Source: Galaxea fascicularis (taxonomy: Eukaryota; Cnidaria; Anthozoa; Scleractinia; Euphylliidae). Taken from it: DNA of 64,000 nt. A program made the position numbers and the translations under genes. This document shows positions 49,562 to 63,186 of the stretch, piece after piece (positions within the stretch are counted from its first letter, which is position 1; every line of letters starts with the position of its first letter). The notes beneath the pieces are model-generated. The model made no database searches and was not told the DNA's origin. It was given only the letters and a program-made list of their open reading frames with translations. The stretch is taken from NCBI GenBank assembly GCA_948470475.1, contig OX419338.1, positions 11,255,247 to 11,319,246 on the forward strand, in the 5' to 3' direction.

Positions 49562-52500
49562 ATGGGATCCTGTTTTACCACTTGTACTCAAGCAACCACG
49601 CCTACACTCTATGATAAGCCCCTGGTGCGCATGTGCTCCTCTGGAAATCACTTTCCAACATTTGCTGACATTGGAGATACAGTTGTACTATTTGTTGACT
49701 TTGGGGATAATTTCAAGCCAGTGCCGAGACGGAATCTGGAGCAGTCGCCAGGGGGAACAACTGCTGGCCGTGCATGGCCTGATCGCAGTCACATGGAACC
49801 TGAACAATATGAGGTGGGTTGCAAATAAATTTCATCATCTGGTAGATTCTTTACAAAGGTACATTGTGTTGTTGCTGAAATTTTTCACATCCCTCCAAAA
49901 AATCTTATCTCCATGCGGTGCAGATGACTTATTTTGTTGGCATGTAATGTTCACTGATGCAGCCAATGATGTGGATCATCCCACAGTACTCCTACAGTCC
50001 AACCCTTAGGGTATTCTAATTTAGCACCACATTTGACATTCCCTAAGAACCTCCGGCAAATATCTGTAGGGTGGGTATTAAAGCATATTTTGTGGAGCAG
50101 CTATGAAAGAAAAAGTTTAACTTAGTTGTAAGTTGCCGCCCCCAAAAAATGGATAACCAAATTATAGCACATTGTCTCATATATTTCAATAAATTATTTT
50201 TGATAATTCGTGACATTATCCTGGAAATAGTCACAAGGGATTAAACTCAAGAAGAAATGAGGAGATGAGATAGAAGTTATGATAAAGTTGGTGATGATCA
50301 TTATCACACTCAGCCTTGTTCTCCTCTTCCTCCTCATCATCAGTATCCTTGTCCTTGCCTTCACCATTATCTTGACTCTCATCCTCACCCTTAAAGGTAA
50401 ACCCCTTTCTCGATTTTCTCATCAATTTCCTTGCATCATCATGAACACTTCCAACCACACTTCCACTCATCCTCAGCACCAACATCATTATCATCATCCC
50501 ACCAAGGATCTTCATATCCTAAATGCATGGCTTCAGATTACATACCTCCTCAAGGTAGTTGGAATGCCCATGGAGGAAAGAGGGTTTCAGTAAAGAAAGA
50601 ATAAAAGAAAATTATAATTTGTGGATCAGGGAATTGGATGGTTGCAGTTCCCAGGAAATTCCCAAAGAAGGGGTGTAGCAATTATCTGGAACAATAAGAT
50701 GCTTTATATGAAACAGAAACAGGGCTCTTCAATTTTGGCTTCAAGAGTTCCAACTCAACTGTCCATCCACCCAGTGTAACCAGCAAATTGACAACCCTCG
50801 ATCTCTTCTTATAACAGTTAAATAACATCTTTTGAGCATGGTCAATGTGCCCTACAATCTTATCTTTATTGCAGATAAAGCTAGCTGGACTTCAAACATT
50901 TTTGCAAAAGCTTAGGCCAAAAGATGAAGGTTGCAGGAGCTTTAGAGCACAGGCAAGAATTCTTATGACTGATGAAGTGTTAGAGGACCCTGGTGGCCTG
51001 GTCAAGTTTGTGATACCATACAGCAACAATGATGGACAGCACATGGGTGACGTCACTGAAAAGGATAAGGAGTATGACAGCAAACACAGGGTTTACCATT
51101 GTAAGTAGCATATGGGGAGCTTTAGCAGAAGCGATGACGACAGTGCTCAATGAAAACGTCATTTCAAAATATTACCTCTCGTTTTTCTAACTCTTTTACG
51201 ATTATTGCAATATGTTTACCATGGAAAATGCTTAGGAACTGCCCAGGGTCTTAGTTGCTATGAGCGGGATTAAAGTAAGAAAAAAGAAACAAAACTTTAC
51301 TGTCATGCACTAACGTTCTCAAGAAAACCTAAAATTTGGTCATTTCACATTGTTGTTTTGAAGAGGACTGCATTGCAAAACTTTAAAACGCACATGCAGA
51401 GTGATTGTTTTGCTGTTGTTGTCCTGTTTGCTAAAGCTCCCTTGTATCTCCTGTAAACTCGCTGACATCCAAATTTAAGTTAATGTTTAATGAGCTCTGT
51501 CATGCTATTTCAATCTTCTGCAAAATGTTAAAAAAAAATGTCTTTAATCAGGGAAAATCCAAAAATAATGACAGACCGAAGTAGTTTATTTACTCATGAC
51601 TGTATTAACTGCACTGAGATTAAATACTGTCTTCATTTGCTATGAATGGCAATGATGGAATTGGATTGCATTTTGAAAAATGTAGGCTAAATTTTCAAAT
51701 TCTTGCATACCGTCTTGAAGCATGCATGGCCAAGTGTACCATGGATGACTTTTCCATTTGTCTTTTCAAAATGTCTTTACTTAAATGCTTTGATTTTGTT
51801 ACCAATTTTTTAATAGATCCACTGTGGGATGAACTTATAGGCCACAATCAGGATATAAGAGAAGAAATTAGACATCGCGCATCACCTAGATTGGTTGATA
51901 CTACATATGGATCGATGGGGAACCAACGGCATAGTCTGCTGGAAAGAGCAAGGGATTATGTCGATGCAGCCACGGCAAGCACAAGTGCAGAACATTTAAC
52001 AAGTGATGAGCATGCCCAGCTTCTACAGGTGATGTCAATTATTGTAATTAATATAATTGGTTTTTTTAATCCCTTGTCATGAAAAATACAGCCAAAAACA
52101 GGGCTGTTAATAAGTAGTTGTATTAATTCTGTGGTATTCCATGAATGGTGAATGATATCAGAGACTTGTGAGACAGCAAGAATAATATATTTTCTGTGAG
52201 CCTGAGATTTTTATCAGCCTTGCAAAAGAAATTGAGACTCTTGAGGTGACAAAATTTCTGTGAAACATGTAATTTTTGAAGAACCATTTACCACCCCTCT
52301 CACTTGTCATACCGGTACCTTCCCCTTATTTCCACACAGCTAGCCTATTGATAACCTTACAACTTTAGCATTTAACTATATCTTGGGTTATTGACCCTCT
52401 ATAGAATCAGACACATCGTGCTGAGCGCTATTGGCCAGATACTTGGGAGATGAGTTGGTGGCGACGCGCATGTTGCGATCCAATCATGAGGTCACAGAAC

Positions 52501-55500
52501 TGCTTCACAAGATTCTGGGCCATGTTCTTTGTCGCACCCTTGACAAATGTTACAGGCCTCAGTCTTTATTACCAGCTGTACCTGACGGAGATATTCCATC
52601 TCAACTTTAAAACAAAGTTTGGCCACTACTTCTGCATGGTATGATTTAAATGATATTGTTCCTGTGCACATTACATGATTGGCAGAGCTGTCACTAAGGA
52701 TTGAAACCTATAACACCTACCTGTTATAATCCATCAAATATTTTATATTTTCGCTCACATCCAATTGGTCTGAATGTACCACATACTGAATATTCCCAGC
52801 TAAAACTGGGGAATATCTGGTGATATTCCCCAAATGTGTGTTGTGAAAAAGATTTGAAGGATAATGAAGACGACAGCCTCCATTTGGCTTTGAAAATATG
52901 CTCACTCCAAATACTTTTCTTTAGGTATTATCACTTCTTCGAAGCTAATCAGACACATCATGCTGAGAGAGCTTCTCTCTCAGAAAACTGTTTGCTTCTC
53001 GGAATAGATGTCTGCAGACAACTATCTGAGCATATTTTTGCGCCAAATGGACAATACTGTCTATTTATGGATAAAATGGGTTCTGTTTTATTTTAGGGTC
53101 CATTTGCTTTTAACCGACACCCTTTATAAGATGGACACCTGGTGTTGGTCCCTGCTGTTTTTGAGTCACTTTACTGTAACATAACTCTCTATGAGATGGA
53201 CACCTCTCTAAGACAGATAACAGACACTCAAGAAGTGCTTTTTAACTTCAAAATGGAAAATACACAAAATAATATGACAGCAAGTTATCATTTGGGGATT
53301 AGAAGCAAATTATTATTCAACAACCAAATAGTTAATGTAACTACATTTTTAATCATATGAGAAAAAAAGATTACAGCATACTACCCTGGGTGTCAAAGGT
53401 TATTTTTATGTTTGGAGGACAGAAATTATGTGGCAAAGCCACAGGCACGAGGCACAAAGCGTCGAGAGGGAAAAATAACCTCATCCATCTCTCATCTCCT
53501 ATTTTGGTTGTCAGAGATATTTATATTTTTCAATGGGCCTCTGGAGCTAGGATAACAGCATACTGTTAAGCTAACTTAGTAATAGGTGTCATGTTACCAC
53601 AGCAGTTGGGGCCGGCCCTGCTGGTCATTTCCATCTCATCATTAGAGAGAGTTCACTGTATGTTCACAAATTTCTCACATCTGGTTGTGAAGTTCAAATA
53701 TGTAACTTGCGGCCCAAATTAAACCTGTTCACAGCTAGCCCTGAATTAGAGAGCTATACTTGTGGCGTCTGCAAATTAGTTTTGGTAGTAGGCAGTCTAC
53801 CTAATCTGGTGTTCCACAGGATATTATTAGATTAGTGACAACAACATTTTGACACCATTTACCATGTTCAGTTCCCTGACCAAAAAAGTCATCATTTCAG
53901 ATTGATCAAATGAAGACTGATCCTTGTAGTTGTGAACGTAATCATATGCAATTGCGTAAAGAAGCCTGAACAAAATTCACGACTTCAACAGGGTTTGGAC
54001 CCGTGACTTTGCGATACTGGTGCGACACTCTAACCAACTGAGCTGATGACGGGAGCAGATCAGTTGTAGGTTCACATGTTCCTGTGAAGTGAAGAATGTG
54101 AGTGATGTATGAAATGAATCACTCACATTTCAGATTGAGTTAGCCCACTGCATGCCCCCTCTGTTTATGTAAACAAAAATGGAACATTAAACAAACTTCT
54201 CATCAGGGTGCATGGTCACATGTTGATTGAATTTAATGCAATGTAGATTTATCCATCTTCTCTGCACAGCCTTTGATTGTGATGATGATGATGACATTCT
54301 TTGCACAATGGACATTTCGTGGGACATGCTACACTCTAGCTAATACAGAAGTTCTAGTACTAAATGGCGCTGCAGTCATGGCATATGTGTTTTTACTATG
54401 GTACACAATATGGGGACTGATCCAGAAGACACCATGTATGGGGGTATGTAGCTGTGTATGTCAAAACATGAACTAGACAATATTAGTAGCCCTTCCTTGC
54501 AGGTGATAGTTTATCAGTATAATCCAATATGGTTACCCACATTTTTGTACTATCACTGCACTTCTTTAAAATTGCTCTTGGAAGTCATTATAGTCCCATT
54601 TTTTGAAACTTTTTTGAGTAGACAGAAGTCTAATAATAATTATTAGACTTCTGTCCACTCAAAAACAAAAATTAATAAAAATTATTATAAGTGTATATCA
54701 CATGAAATATTTTATAAGCCTATTAAGAAGAGCTTTCAAAGTGATGATGAATAACATGTATTTTATTGTAATAGCATTCTTGGTTTCTAAGTTATTCAAG
54801 ATTTTGGTTTATGCAAATTAGAGGACTTGTGATATCACAAGGTAGACACAAAATGAAGTAAAATCACAAAAAATTTAATATCTCTAAAGATGTTTCTGTA
54901 TAGAACTGAAACTTTTTACTGTTGTTATACTCATTACGAAGTTCCATGATATGGTCCACTGTGACATTTCCATGCCAACACAATGGGCTCCAGGCTTTCT
55001 CCATCCAAAGGATAAAATCAGAGTTTCCCTCCCCAAGAAGTGCTATTTGCTCTTGATGTTCATTCAGTGGGTGTGAGCGAATATGGACATTACACAGCAG
55101 AAGTATAAGAAAGTCTGTTAGACCCTGGAGCAACAAATAAGGCATTTTTCATTTTGGGAGGGTAGAGGTCTGGTAACAAGTATGTTGCTATGGTGACATC
55201 ATAACCATATCACAATGTGTAGTTCTGGCAGCACATCAACCCTGCAAAGTCTTAACCCTGTAGACTCAGTATTTGCACAGGTATTCCATATTTTGTGATT
55301 TTACTTCATTTTGTGTCCGCCTTGAGACGTCACAAGTCCTCTAATTTGCACACACCAAATCTTGGATAACTAAGCAACCAAGAATGCCATTACAATAAAA
55401 TACATGCCATTCTTCATCATTTTGAAAGCTCTTCCTAATAAGCTAATAAAATATTTCATGCCATGTACACTTTAATGCCAAGTGTATCAAATCCTTAGTT

Positions 55501-58500
55501 TCACTATACAAGTCAGTCACACACATTTTTGTCTTTCATTCAGCTTTTCATGGTACTTCCAATGGGTGTTCTGTACATCCTTGCTAACATAACATTCCAA
55601 ATGGCTGTGAAGAATTCCTTAGAAGATGGAATGAACTGTACAAAGTGCTGGAATCACACTGACTATTCTCCTCATCTAAAGTACTTCAATGCTTTCAAGC
55701 TCATGCGCTGGTACTACAACCCCACTCTTTGGGTGATGGTGTTGTGCTTCACACAAGCTCTTAGCCACATGTTTGAACGTGAGTATATTAACTTTGAAAA
55801 AAGATAATTATTATAATAATGATTATTATCATATTTAATTATGTGTACTTCTTAAGGAGGCTAGAAAGGGTTTTTTTCATTGATGTAGTATTTGCAAAAC
55901 GATGAAAGATTACAAAGAAGGATATTTAATGGTGTGGGCAAACTATGTCTCCTTAGAACTCTATTGTTGGGCTATATTTTAAGGGTGCTTGTGCCATCAT
56001 ATCAGTTACCATGGAAATGCAGGTGGTACACAAAAAGGTCCTCTAAATGTCAGTTTTTGTAAATTATCTGAAAACCAATTTGGTGACCTACCGTTTTTAT
56101 TTCTTCGTTGGAAAGCTCCCTAAATTCTTTAACTTTTCAGGCAGTATAAAAAAAAATTATCTAGTAGAATTTACAGCTTTAAATTTAACGCTTTCTTTTG
56201 CAAGACAAAAATTGACTGAAGAGTGGTAGGAAAGGTGTTGCCCCAAGCAATTATCCCATAAATTAAGAACGGGTAGATGAGTGCATAATAAAGATTTACC
56301 AAACTAGAAATATTGACGTAATAACAAAGTTTAGAGAGTATACCCACACCTTTTCTCACTTTTTTGGCAATATATTCAACTTCATTCTTCCAGTTCAAAC
56401 TAGCATCAATCAAAACTCCCAAGTACTTAATGTAATATTCCCTATTAAGAGCTTTGTTACAGATACTTAACAGGAAGTTGAAAGTTATTTTTCTTCAAGA
56501 GATGGATGAAAAATTACAAAATTGGATTTATCTACATTTAACGATACCTTATTTGCACATAACTACACGTGGATATTGTTTGATTCACTGCTTACATTGG
56601 AATGCAAACACAAAATATCTTTATCTTTACAGAACAAATTAGCATCGTCAGCAAAGAGATAGGAATAAAAAATATCAGAACATATACATTGTATAAAAAT
56701 CATTTAATATATAAAGTAAGAAAAGCAACAGACCCAAAACAGATCCTTGGGGAATACCACAAGAGACTGACAGAGGGTCTGAGCTAGCATTATTGATAGT
56801 AACAACTTCCTGGCGATCAGCCATGTAAGATTTGAACCTGGTAAATGCCACACCCCTAATACCATAGTATTTAAATATTTATCGAGGAGAATCTTATGAT
56901 TTACTGTGTCAAAAGCTTTGCTAAAATCTACAAATATACCACAAGAGAAATCCTTTTCATCAATTGCCCTTTGAATTTGATCAATAACACTTAAAATAAT
57001 TATAATTATTGCTTGACCAGTTGAATGCTTGGCATGAAAGCTAAACTGCTTATCATAAAGAACCCTTTCTCTATCAAGAAAATCCAATAATCTCTAAGAC
57101 TATAAATTTCTCCAAAAGTCTTCAATATGGATAGGAGAGAAATTGGCTGATAGTTCGAGAGACGAGTTTGCGAATCTTTCTTATAGATTGGTATTAGATT
57201 GGCTAACTTGAAGCTATTAGGAACAATGCCTGTCTGAAAAGAAAGATTGAAAATAATTTCCAAAGGCTTGGATACAACTGCCTTGATTACCTTAAAGATA
57301 TTGGTTGGGATACTATATGGTCCTGTGGCCTAAGTTGCCATTTAGGAGTTTAGATAATTTCAAAGGAAGTAGTAGGAAAGATAAAGTAACTATCAAGGAC
57401 AGGATAAGAGATTTATTACACTACTGAAGACAACGCAGGAACAATGCAGGATCATTCAGAACAATACCCGGTCCAATACTTAATGAATATCGGACTGGCA
57501 ATAGAGCAATTTTATTCGTCAGTTTTAGTTATCGGCCCTCTGACTGCCTAAGTCGTATAATAAGGGTCATGTAATAAAACAGGTTATTTAACAAGTCCAC
57601 TGATGCATGAGTTGCTTCCCAGATGACTTGTAAATTCAACCATGAAAAAATAAAATGTAATGAGATCAAAAATTTATAAATTACATGAATATAAGATCTT
57701 TAACTCTAAGAAAGTCCTTGTCGGTTTAAGGAAAGAACTAAAAATAACTCTAAGTACTAGTCATGAACCAGGGACAAATGTACGTGGAAATAAATTCCAT
57801 GGCCCATAATATCCCTCCAAAAAATAGAGCCATACATGCATATACACCAAAGCAGCAATCCACTTTACACAAACTGTTAAAACTGAAAAAATGTTATAAT
57901 GAAATGAATGATTCACAACGAAATTAATTTTAGGTTTTTGGTTGCCGTATAACTTGGCTGACTTCTAAGCACTGTACAAATTACCACATCATATTTATCA
58001 TATATTTATCATATATCCTCACCAAAAACATTGCTTGTAACTTTCCTTGACTACTGCCCATGAGAAATGAAGGGCTTATTCATGGACTACAGAATCCTGT
58101 TTTTGTTATACCAGTACACCACAATTTACCAATAATAATTGAAATGAATTAAATTTACACATTTCCCTTTTCAGCCAAGATTCCGCCACGTGTCAGTCAA
58201 ACTGCACATTGGATGAGTTGTTCTGAGATGTTCAATGCATATGGTTATCGCAAGTCCTTTGTAATATTTTTGGCACAAGCATTATTTGGCACCGTTGATG
58301 AGGTTAGGCTATAAACACCTAGTGCATTTGTACAAACAGTACATTGATTGTGTAGATGGGACTTCATATCAGTCCTGATCAAAGGGAACACGCCTAGCTT
58401 GTGGCAAGCTTGAACATTAATGATGGTTCCACTGAGAATGTTATGAGAAACTTGTGCATGTGCTGTTAGTATTAACTGAGGAGCAGGGTTGGCGCAGTGG

Positions 58501-58740
58501 TGAGCGCCCTCGCCTTCCACCAATGTGTCCCGGGTTTGATTCCTGCACTCGGCGTCATAAGTGGACTGAGTTTGTTGGTTCTCTACTCTGTTCCGAGAGG
58601 TTTTTCTCCAGGTACTCTGGTTTTCCCCTCTCCTCAAAAACCAACATTTGATTTAATTTAGAGTTTATTTGATTTACAGTCTCCCCAATTAGTAGAGCAC
58701 TCGTGTTCAGCTAGAACGATTTGAGACTTAAATAAAGTTA

Positions 58741-58774
<34 letters not shown>

Positions 58775-61112
58775 CATTATCATTAACTGTGTGGGAAGTG
58801 GAAATGCTCACAAGCCTCACTGGTTAACCTTTCTCTTTTCCACCAGCTATTGGCTTCACCAAGGCTTCTTCCTTTGTTGATGCTGCGAATTTGCTTTAAT
58901 CTGGGTTACCACCCAAAAGAATGGGAAGTGCTTCAGATACTGGTTAAAAAGTCATTAGAATATGGTAAGATGTTTGCAAAGACATTAGTGACAAATTGGA
59001 ACACAAAAAAAACAACTACAAAGTTAAAAGTTTAAAGAACCATATCACTCTGCATTCCGTCAGCACTGACTGACTGAATGACAAGGACAGTTGGACAGTA
59101 ATTCAGATAAACCTACACAAATTAAGGACGTTCGCACTAATTATTCACGCGCATCCCTACTGTGCACGAAATCCATGTCGCAAGGGCATGCCACTTCAGC
59201 CATCGAGCACGTGCACTGAGGAAGAAAGCTAAGCAAGTAAAAGGATGGTAGCGGTTGTGTTCCCTTCGCCTTCAGTTTACTCTCTTAAATGGTTGGTGAC
59301 CCCTACTTTTCTTTCCAGAAACAGATTTTATTTACAATTATCTCCACATTGTCCAAAAATGAACAAAAAATCAATGTGGGAAGTTAAAAAAAAATTCAAG
59401 ATTTCTGTCCATGGGACATCGAATCCTGCAGTCTTGCGGCTGGAAAGTGCATGAAACTATTGTCGCTAAAACAATGGAAACTTGTTCTTTAAGGAACCTC
59501 ACCAGTTGACTAAACTCACTTAATAGGACCACTTGAACAATATTTGGCAGAGAACATTTCTATTCAAAGACTTAATTGCAATATTTTTGGGTTTACAGAC
59601 ACTGTGACCTTATACAGTAACGAAGCCTGTTTTTTTTTTTTTCAAACTTAGGGTGTTCTTCCAGGCATGTTCTCTCCAAAATGAATTCGGTGACCCCCCA
59701 TTTCTTTTACATTTCTGACATAACTAACTCATCTTACAGTGCTAAGTCTCAGACAAAAAAATCAATGTTGGAAAATTTTCATGCGAACGTCCTTAAGGTG
59801 TCATGTTGGGAACAACATAAAATTTGATGTAAAATGTCTGCACTTCTTACTGAATAAATAATGATAAATCAGAGGTAAAAAATAACTAAGTTACCTTAAG
59901 CTTTGAAATTTTTAAGTCCTTATTTTAGAGTCTTCTAACCAAGCTAATGTATTGAGTAGGGACAATAATCTGTGAAGGCATCACACTAGTCATGGCATTC
60001 TTCATATATAATTATTTTTAATAAGTTTATCATACATGTTTCTCCGATGCTGATGGCTAAAGTTGCATGATTGAAAATCCAACCAGAATGTGTTACAGTG
60101 TAAATCAAGCTGGTTTACTCACAGAACTCCATTAGGGAGGACAGCTCATTCTACAATGGTATGCAAGAATATACAAACTATGTATTTTAAGGTTGGTCCA
60201 ACAACCACTACAACAAAGTGAGACCAATCAACAAGAGCATTATCAATGAATTCTCTTTAATGGTCAGATATATTTTGATTACTAAATGTTATTTTTCTTG
60301 AATTCAATAAGGGGACCCTGCCTTGGATTTCATTGGCACGGGTGGGGCAGAGTATCTCCCTGAAGATTCAGTGATACCTGGTTAGTTGAATTCTAGTGTT
60401 TGTGTTGATTTATATCTGGTCATTTTGTTACTCTTAGAAGATACAGTATTTTTGTATTTTCACTGAGCGATATGAATGCCTTGGTTACTAAAAGCCAACC
60501 TAAATGATCAGGCCCCAAAGAACCACCAATCCAACAAACTACCTCACATAACTGAAGCATTATTTTAATTTACTTTTTCAGCAACTTCCCTATCTGACAG
60601 TGGTGCTGACAAACCCTCAGTAGAGCATGCCGAAAACATTGGCTACAACATTGGTAAGCAAGGTTATGCTGTTGCCAACTTGGATCAATACATGTACAGT
60701 TGATCCAAATTGATGTCCAGTTTCATTGAGAGCCATTTCTCTATATTGTTTAGGCAAGTTAAAAAGACATCTACAAGAGATGGATAGCACCCTGACTGCT
60801 GAACAAAAGGAAAAGTTAAATGACCCCCGTAAGCTGTTACCTACAAGGGACGACTGGCTACAGCACTATATTGTAGTGCGGCACTACATTGCAAAATACG
60901 AGCTGCAAGTTCATGCATATGGCCCATTTCGAACTCGCGAGCAAGGACATGAAGCTGAACGTGATGACAGGAGAATGCAAAGGGACTTTCCCATGAAAAA
61001 GCATGCAAGTTTCCGCAACTTCTTGTGTGAAGTGCGCTTCTACCTCTGGATGATGGAAGATAACATCATTGAAAGACGGACTCTATCTGCTTGCTGTGCA
61101 AAAGAACTATAG
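49562..61112 (+). CDS. Unrecognised multi-pass membrane protein, 11 exons
   Basis: I do not recognise the family. Exons: 49562-49813, 50875-51100, 51817-52028, 52405-52638, 54270-54443, 55544-55778, 58175-58302, 58847-58964, 60312-60380, 60582-60653, 60754-61112. All splice phases agree, giving 692 residues. An upstream in-frame stop supports the ATG. The N-terminus MGSCFTTC could be lipid-modified (Gly2, Cys4). Residues 1-260 are soluble and charged. Hydrophobic spans lie near 264-288, 309-326, 336-358, 367-386 and 425-441, with weaker ones at about 470-503. A Cys/His patch, CTKCWNHTDYSPH, lies between two of them. The C-terminal 120 residues are charged and helical (HLQEMDSTLTAEQKEKL). A membrane transporter, channel or receptor is possible; none is shown. 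Confidence 0.85.
51114..51441. repeat. Miniature element, same family as 19068-20577
   Basis: GGGGAGCTTTAGCAGAAGCG at the left, GCTAAAGCTCCC at the right, and the family's internal AACGTCATTT and TTTGGTCATTT blocks. It begins only 13 bp after the exon 2 donor of the membrane-protein gene. Confidence 0.75.
53090..53670. repeat. Possible decayed pogo-like transposon
   Basis: Repeated words TTATAAGATGGACACC and CTATGAGATGGACACCTCTC at the left, and TTAGAGAGAGTTCACTGTA at the right, recall termini of pogo/Tigger-type relics. The inner frames are broken. Weak support. Confidence 0.25.
53940..54070 (-). repeat. tRNA-derived SINE head, family 1
   Basis: On the minus strand it carries AGCTCAGTTGGTTAGAG, CACCAGTATCGCAAAG and GGGTCCAAACCC. 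The middle block is identical to that of the repeat at 2215-2450, so the two belong to one family. Confidence 0.55.
54612..55495. repeat. Hairpin plus large inverted-repeat element
   Basis: First a hairpin with 25-bp arms (54612-54636 / 54640-54664). Next, 54680-54885 (AAGAGCTTTCAAA, TATTTTATTGTAAT, TTGGTTTCTAAGTTAT, AATTAGAGGACTTGTGA) returns inverted at 55283-55480. The 400-bp loop is AT-rich with no recognised gene. It lies in intron 5 of the membrane-protein gene. Confidence 0.7.
56171..57350 (-). pseudogene. Decayed non-LTR (LINE) reverse transcriptase
   Basis: Three broken frames in RT order on the minus strand. About 57263-57006 reads LANLIPIYKKD and NYQPISLLSI. 57087-56704 reads KHSTGQAI and GIFVDFSKAFDTVNHKILLD. 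56422-56171 reads the C-terminal GVLIDASLNWKNEV and LIYPFLIYGIIAWGN. These are CR1/L2/Jockey-type motifs. Frameshifts separate the pieces and the catalytic YxDD box is not found. It is a dead fragment in intron 6 of the membrane-protein gene. Confidence 0.85.
57440..57590. repeat. Inverted copy of the 12425-12560 repeat
   Basis: AATACCCGGTCCAATACTTA, ATATCGGACTGGCAATAGAG and CGGCCCTCTGACTGCCTAAG match the other copy in reverse order. Confidence 0.6.
58479..58781 (+). repeat. Complete tRNA-derived SINE with ATT tail and target duplication
   Basis: A box TGGCGCAGTGGTGAGC near 58490, B box GGTTTGATTCC at 58533-58543, a 150-bp body, then GAGACTTAAATAAAGTTAT and ATT repeats. ATTAACTG flanks both sides (58471-58478 and 58782-58789). 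It lies in intron 7 of the membrane-protein gene. Confidence 0.85.
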
Positions 61113-63142
61113 ACTAAAGGAGCACGCATGAAATTACAGTGAACACACGCTCTGATTGGCTGCTAGGATATTATTCTCCCATAATGCCCAAGTAAAATAA
61201 TGGCATAATAATGGAAATCTGGGGTAATCTTTAAACTCAGGATGTAACAAGGGGTTTAATTATTTAAATGTGGGGTAATCTTAAAGCTTGCTAAACTTTA
61301 TGAATAATAATTATTATTTAAAAATAAATATATTATCCCTGCAAATCAAAACAGGTAAAGGTATTCAGTAACTGAACTTTTCCAATTTCTACCACTGGTT
61401 TCTAAGAAAAATTCCTTAAGACTTACTATCTAGAGTTCATATTCCCTTCAGTAAAACCAAGTAATTGCCTTTACTTATGTTCTACGAGCATTTAATACAA
61501 CACATTAATACCAAGATTATACAACTGGTGCTTTCGTATGCCTCAAAATATATTAGGAAAAGTACCATTAATTTTCAAGCATCTTTTAAATGTAAACTGT
61601 ATTGTGCAGATATCTGTGCATTTAGCCTTAAAAGTGACTGAATTATTTTTTCCTTGCAGTTTTGTTTCATAATTAAATGTACATGTTATGAGACTAATGA
61701 AGACGAAATGCTTTGATCTTCAAACCATTTCTCCCCATGATTATGATGAGACATAACATAAGATCAGTGATGTAAACATGTCTCTTGATTTCAGGGCTTC
61801 AATGGTCAAAAGAAAAATCAGCAGTAACTAACTATGTTTCATCAATCATTGGTTTTTATCTCATATCTAGGCGTATATCTATTTAAGGTTTTAGAAATGC
61901 TTCCTCTCTTTTAGTGTGAAAATTTCAAGTATTTTATAACTTTGATAAAGGCACTTACTTACCAGAAAGATTTTTATTAATAGTGAGTATTTTCATCTGA
62001 TTTATCTCAATGTATATTTTTATGCGGAGATGTTGAAAAATTATTTTTGCCTGTCTTTTTGTAAGAATTTTAAATGTGTTTTATCAGTTTAATAAACTTA
62101 GATTTTATAATGTATATTTTTATGTGAAGATGTTGAAAAATTATTTTTGTCTGTCTTTTTGTAAGAATTTCAAATGTGTTTTATCAGTTTAATAAACTTA
62201 GATTTTATAGGTTGGTTCTTTTGAGTGATTAATTTTTATTTACAGAAAAAGCTGCTGAATAAAACTACGAGGAGTTGCAAAAATTCTTGAGACACTGTAC
62301 GCCATTTGGCCTTCAATGATGTTTCCATTATCTCCGCTTTTCCTCCCCCTCCCCCTCTTATCAAAGTTGCTAACAGTGCAACACCATGCTCGAAACTTTG
62401 AGGAACAACTTTGAAAGGGGGAGAGGGAGGGGGTGTGTACTGTATCTCACAGATTTGTTAGCAGAAGCGGTTTGAGAGAAAGAAAAGATGTTTTTGATTG
62501 CAAATGTCTCAACAATTTTGCAACTGGTTGTAGCATTAAAAGTAATGGCCACCCAACCGTTTAAGGCATTGTGTGACAAAATCCTTCTTGTCACATTCTG
62601 ATGCGGTTTACATTTGGGTCTCTGTTGGGACTGTTTAGATTTTGCTTTAAGCTTGCTTTGTCACCTAACTCACATACACTTAGCAGCTTTACAGTTTCTG
62701 ATGGTTGGGTAGTTATGGTTCAACAGTAGGATTAACTCATTTTGTACTTATAGTCATCAGTTTTCCTTCCTTTGGATGGTCAACAGATCAAACGTTTACA
62801 ATCTAATCTATTGTAATTAACAGAGCTGTTGCTGAATCCTGTAAGACATTTGACTCTTGCAATAGATATTTCCACACCCTTTGAAAGAAAAGTGGCAGCT
62901 ACACTGTGGGTTCTTCTTACAAATGAGCAGATATTCCACATCCAAACACCATTAATAATTATCTCTTTACCCTTCTATAAGAAAAAACCTCTCCTGGAAG
63001 GCATTCATTCAGTAATTTTGTATGTGGTCTCAAGGGTTTTTCCAGCAATGTGAGTGCCAAAAGTGGCTTCAAAGACTTTTAATATTAAAATACAACAACA
63101 GACAGATTCCACTGATGGGATGAAATTCAAAACACAGAACCG
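61113..63142. other. 3' untranslated and intergenic sequence between convergent genes
   Basis: Downstream of the membrane-protein stop codon the sequence is AT-rich and ends in a duplicated polyadenylation block (62010-62210). A C-rich inverted repeat lies at about 62343-62435 (CCCCCTCCCCCTCTTATC / GGGGGAGAGGGAGGGGG). No further exon is recognised. Confidence 0.45.
62010..62210 (+). repeat. Tandem duplication of a 99-bp block containing AATAAA
   Basis: ATGTATATTTTTATG through GATGTTGAAAAATTATTTTT, GTCTTTTTGTAAGAATTT and TTTAATAAACTTAGATTTTA occurs twice, with few differences. Each copy supplies a polyadenylation signal for the upstream plus-strand gene. Confidence 0.8.
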
Positions 63143-63148
63143 TTTATT
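63143..63148 (-). promoter_or_regulatory. ATP5PO polyadenylation signal
   Basis: On the minus strand AATAAA, about 40 bp after the ATP5PO stop codon. Confidence 0.75.
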
Positions 63149-63186
63149 GTACAATCACAAGAGCTAGGCACACCAATCCAAACGTG

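Noticed and set aside
50231..50593. Frames rich in Asp/Glu (minus) and hydrophobic residues (plus)
   Set aside because: Both come from low-complexity ATC/TCC-type sequence in intron 1 of the membrane-protein gene. There is no splice support or conserved motif.
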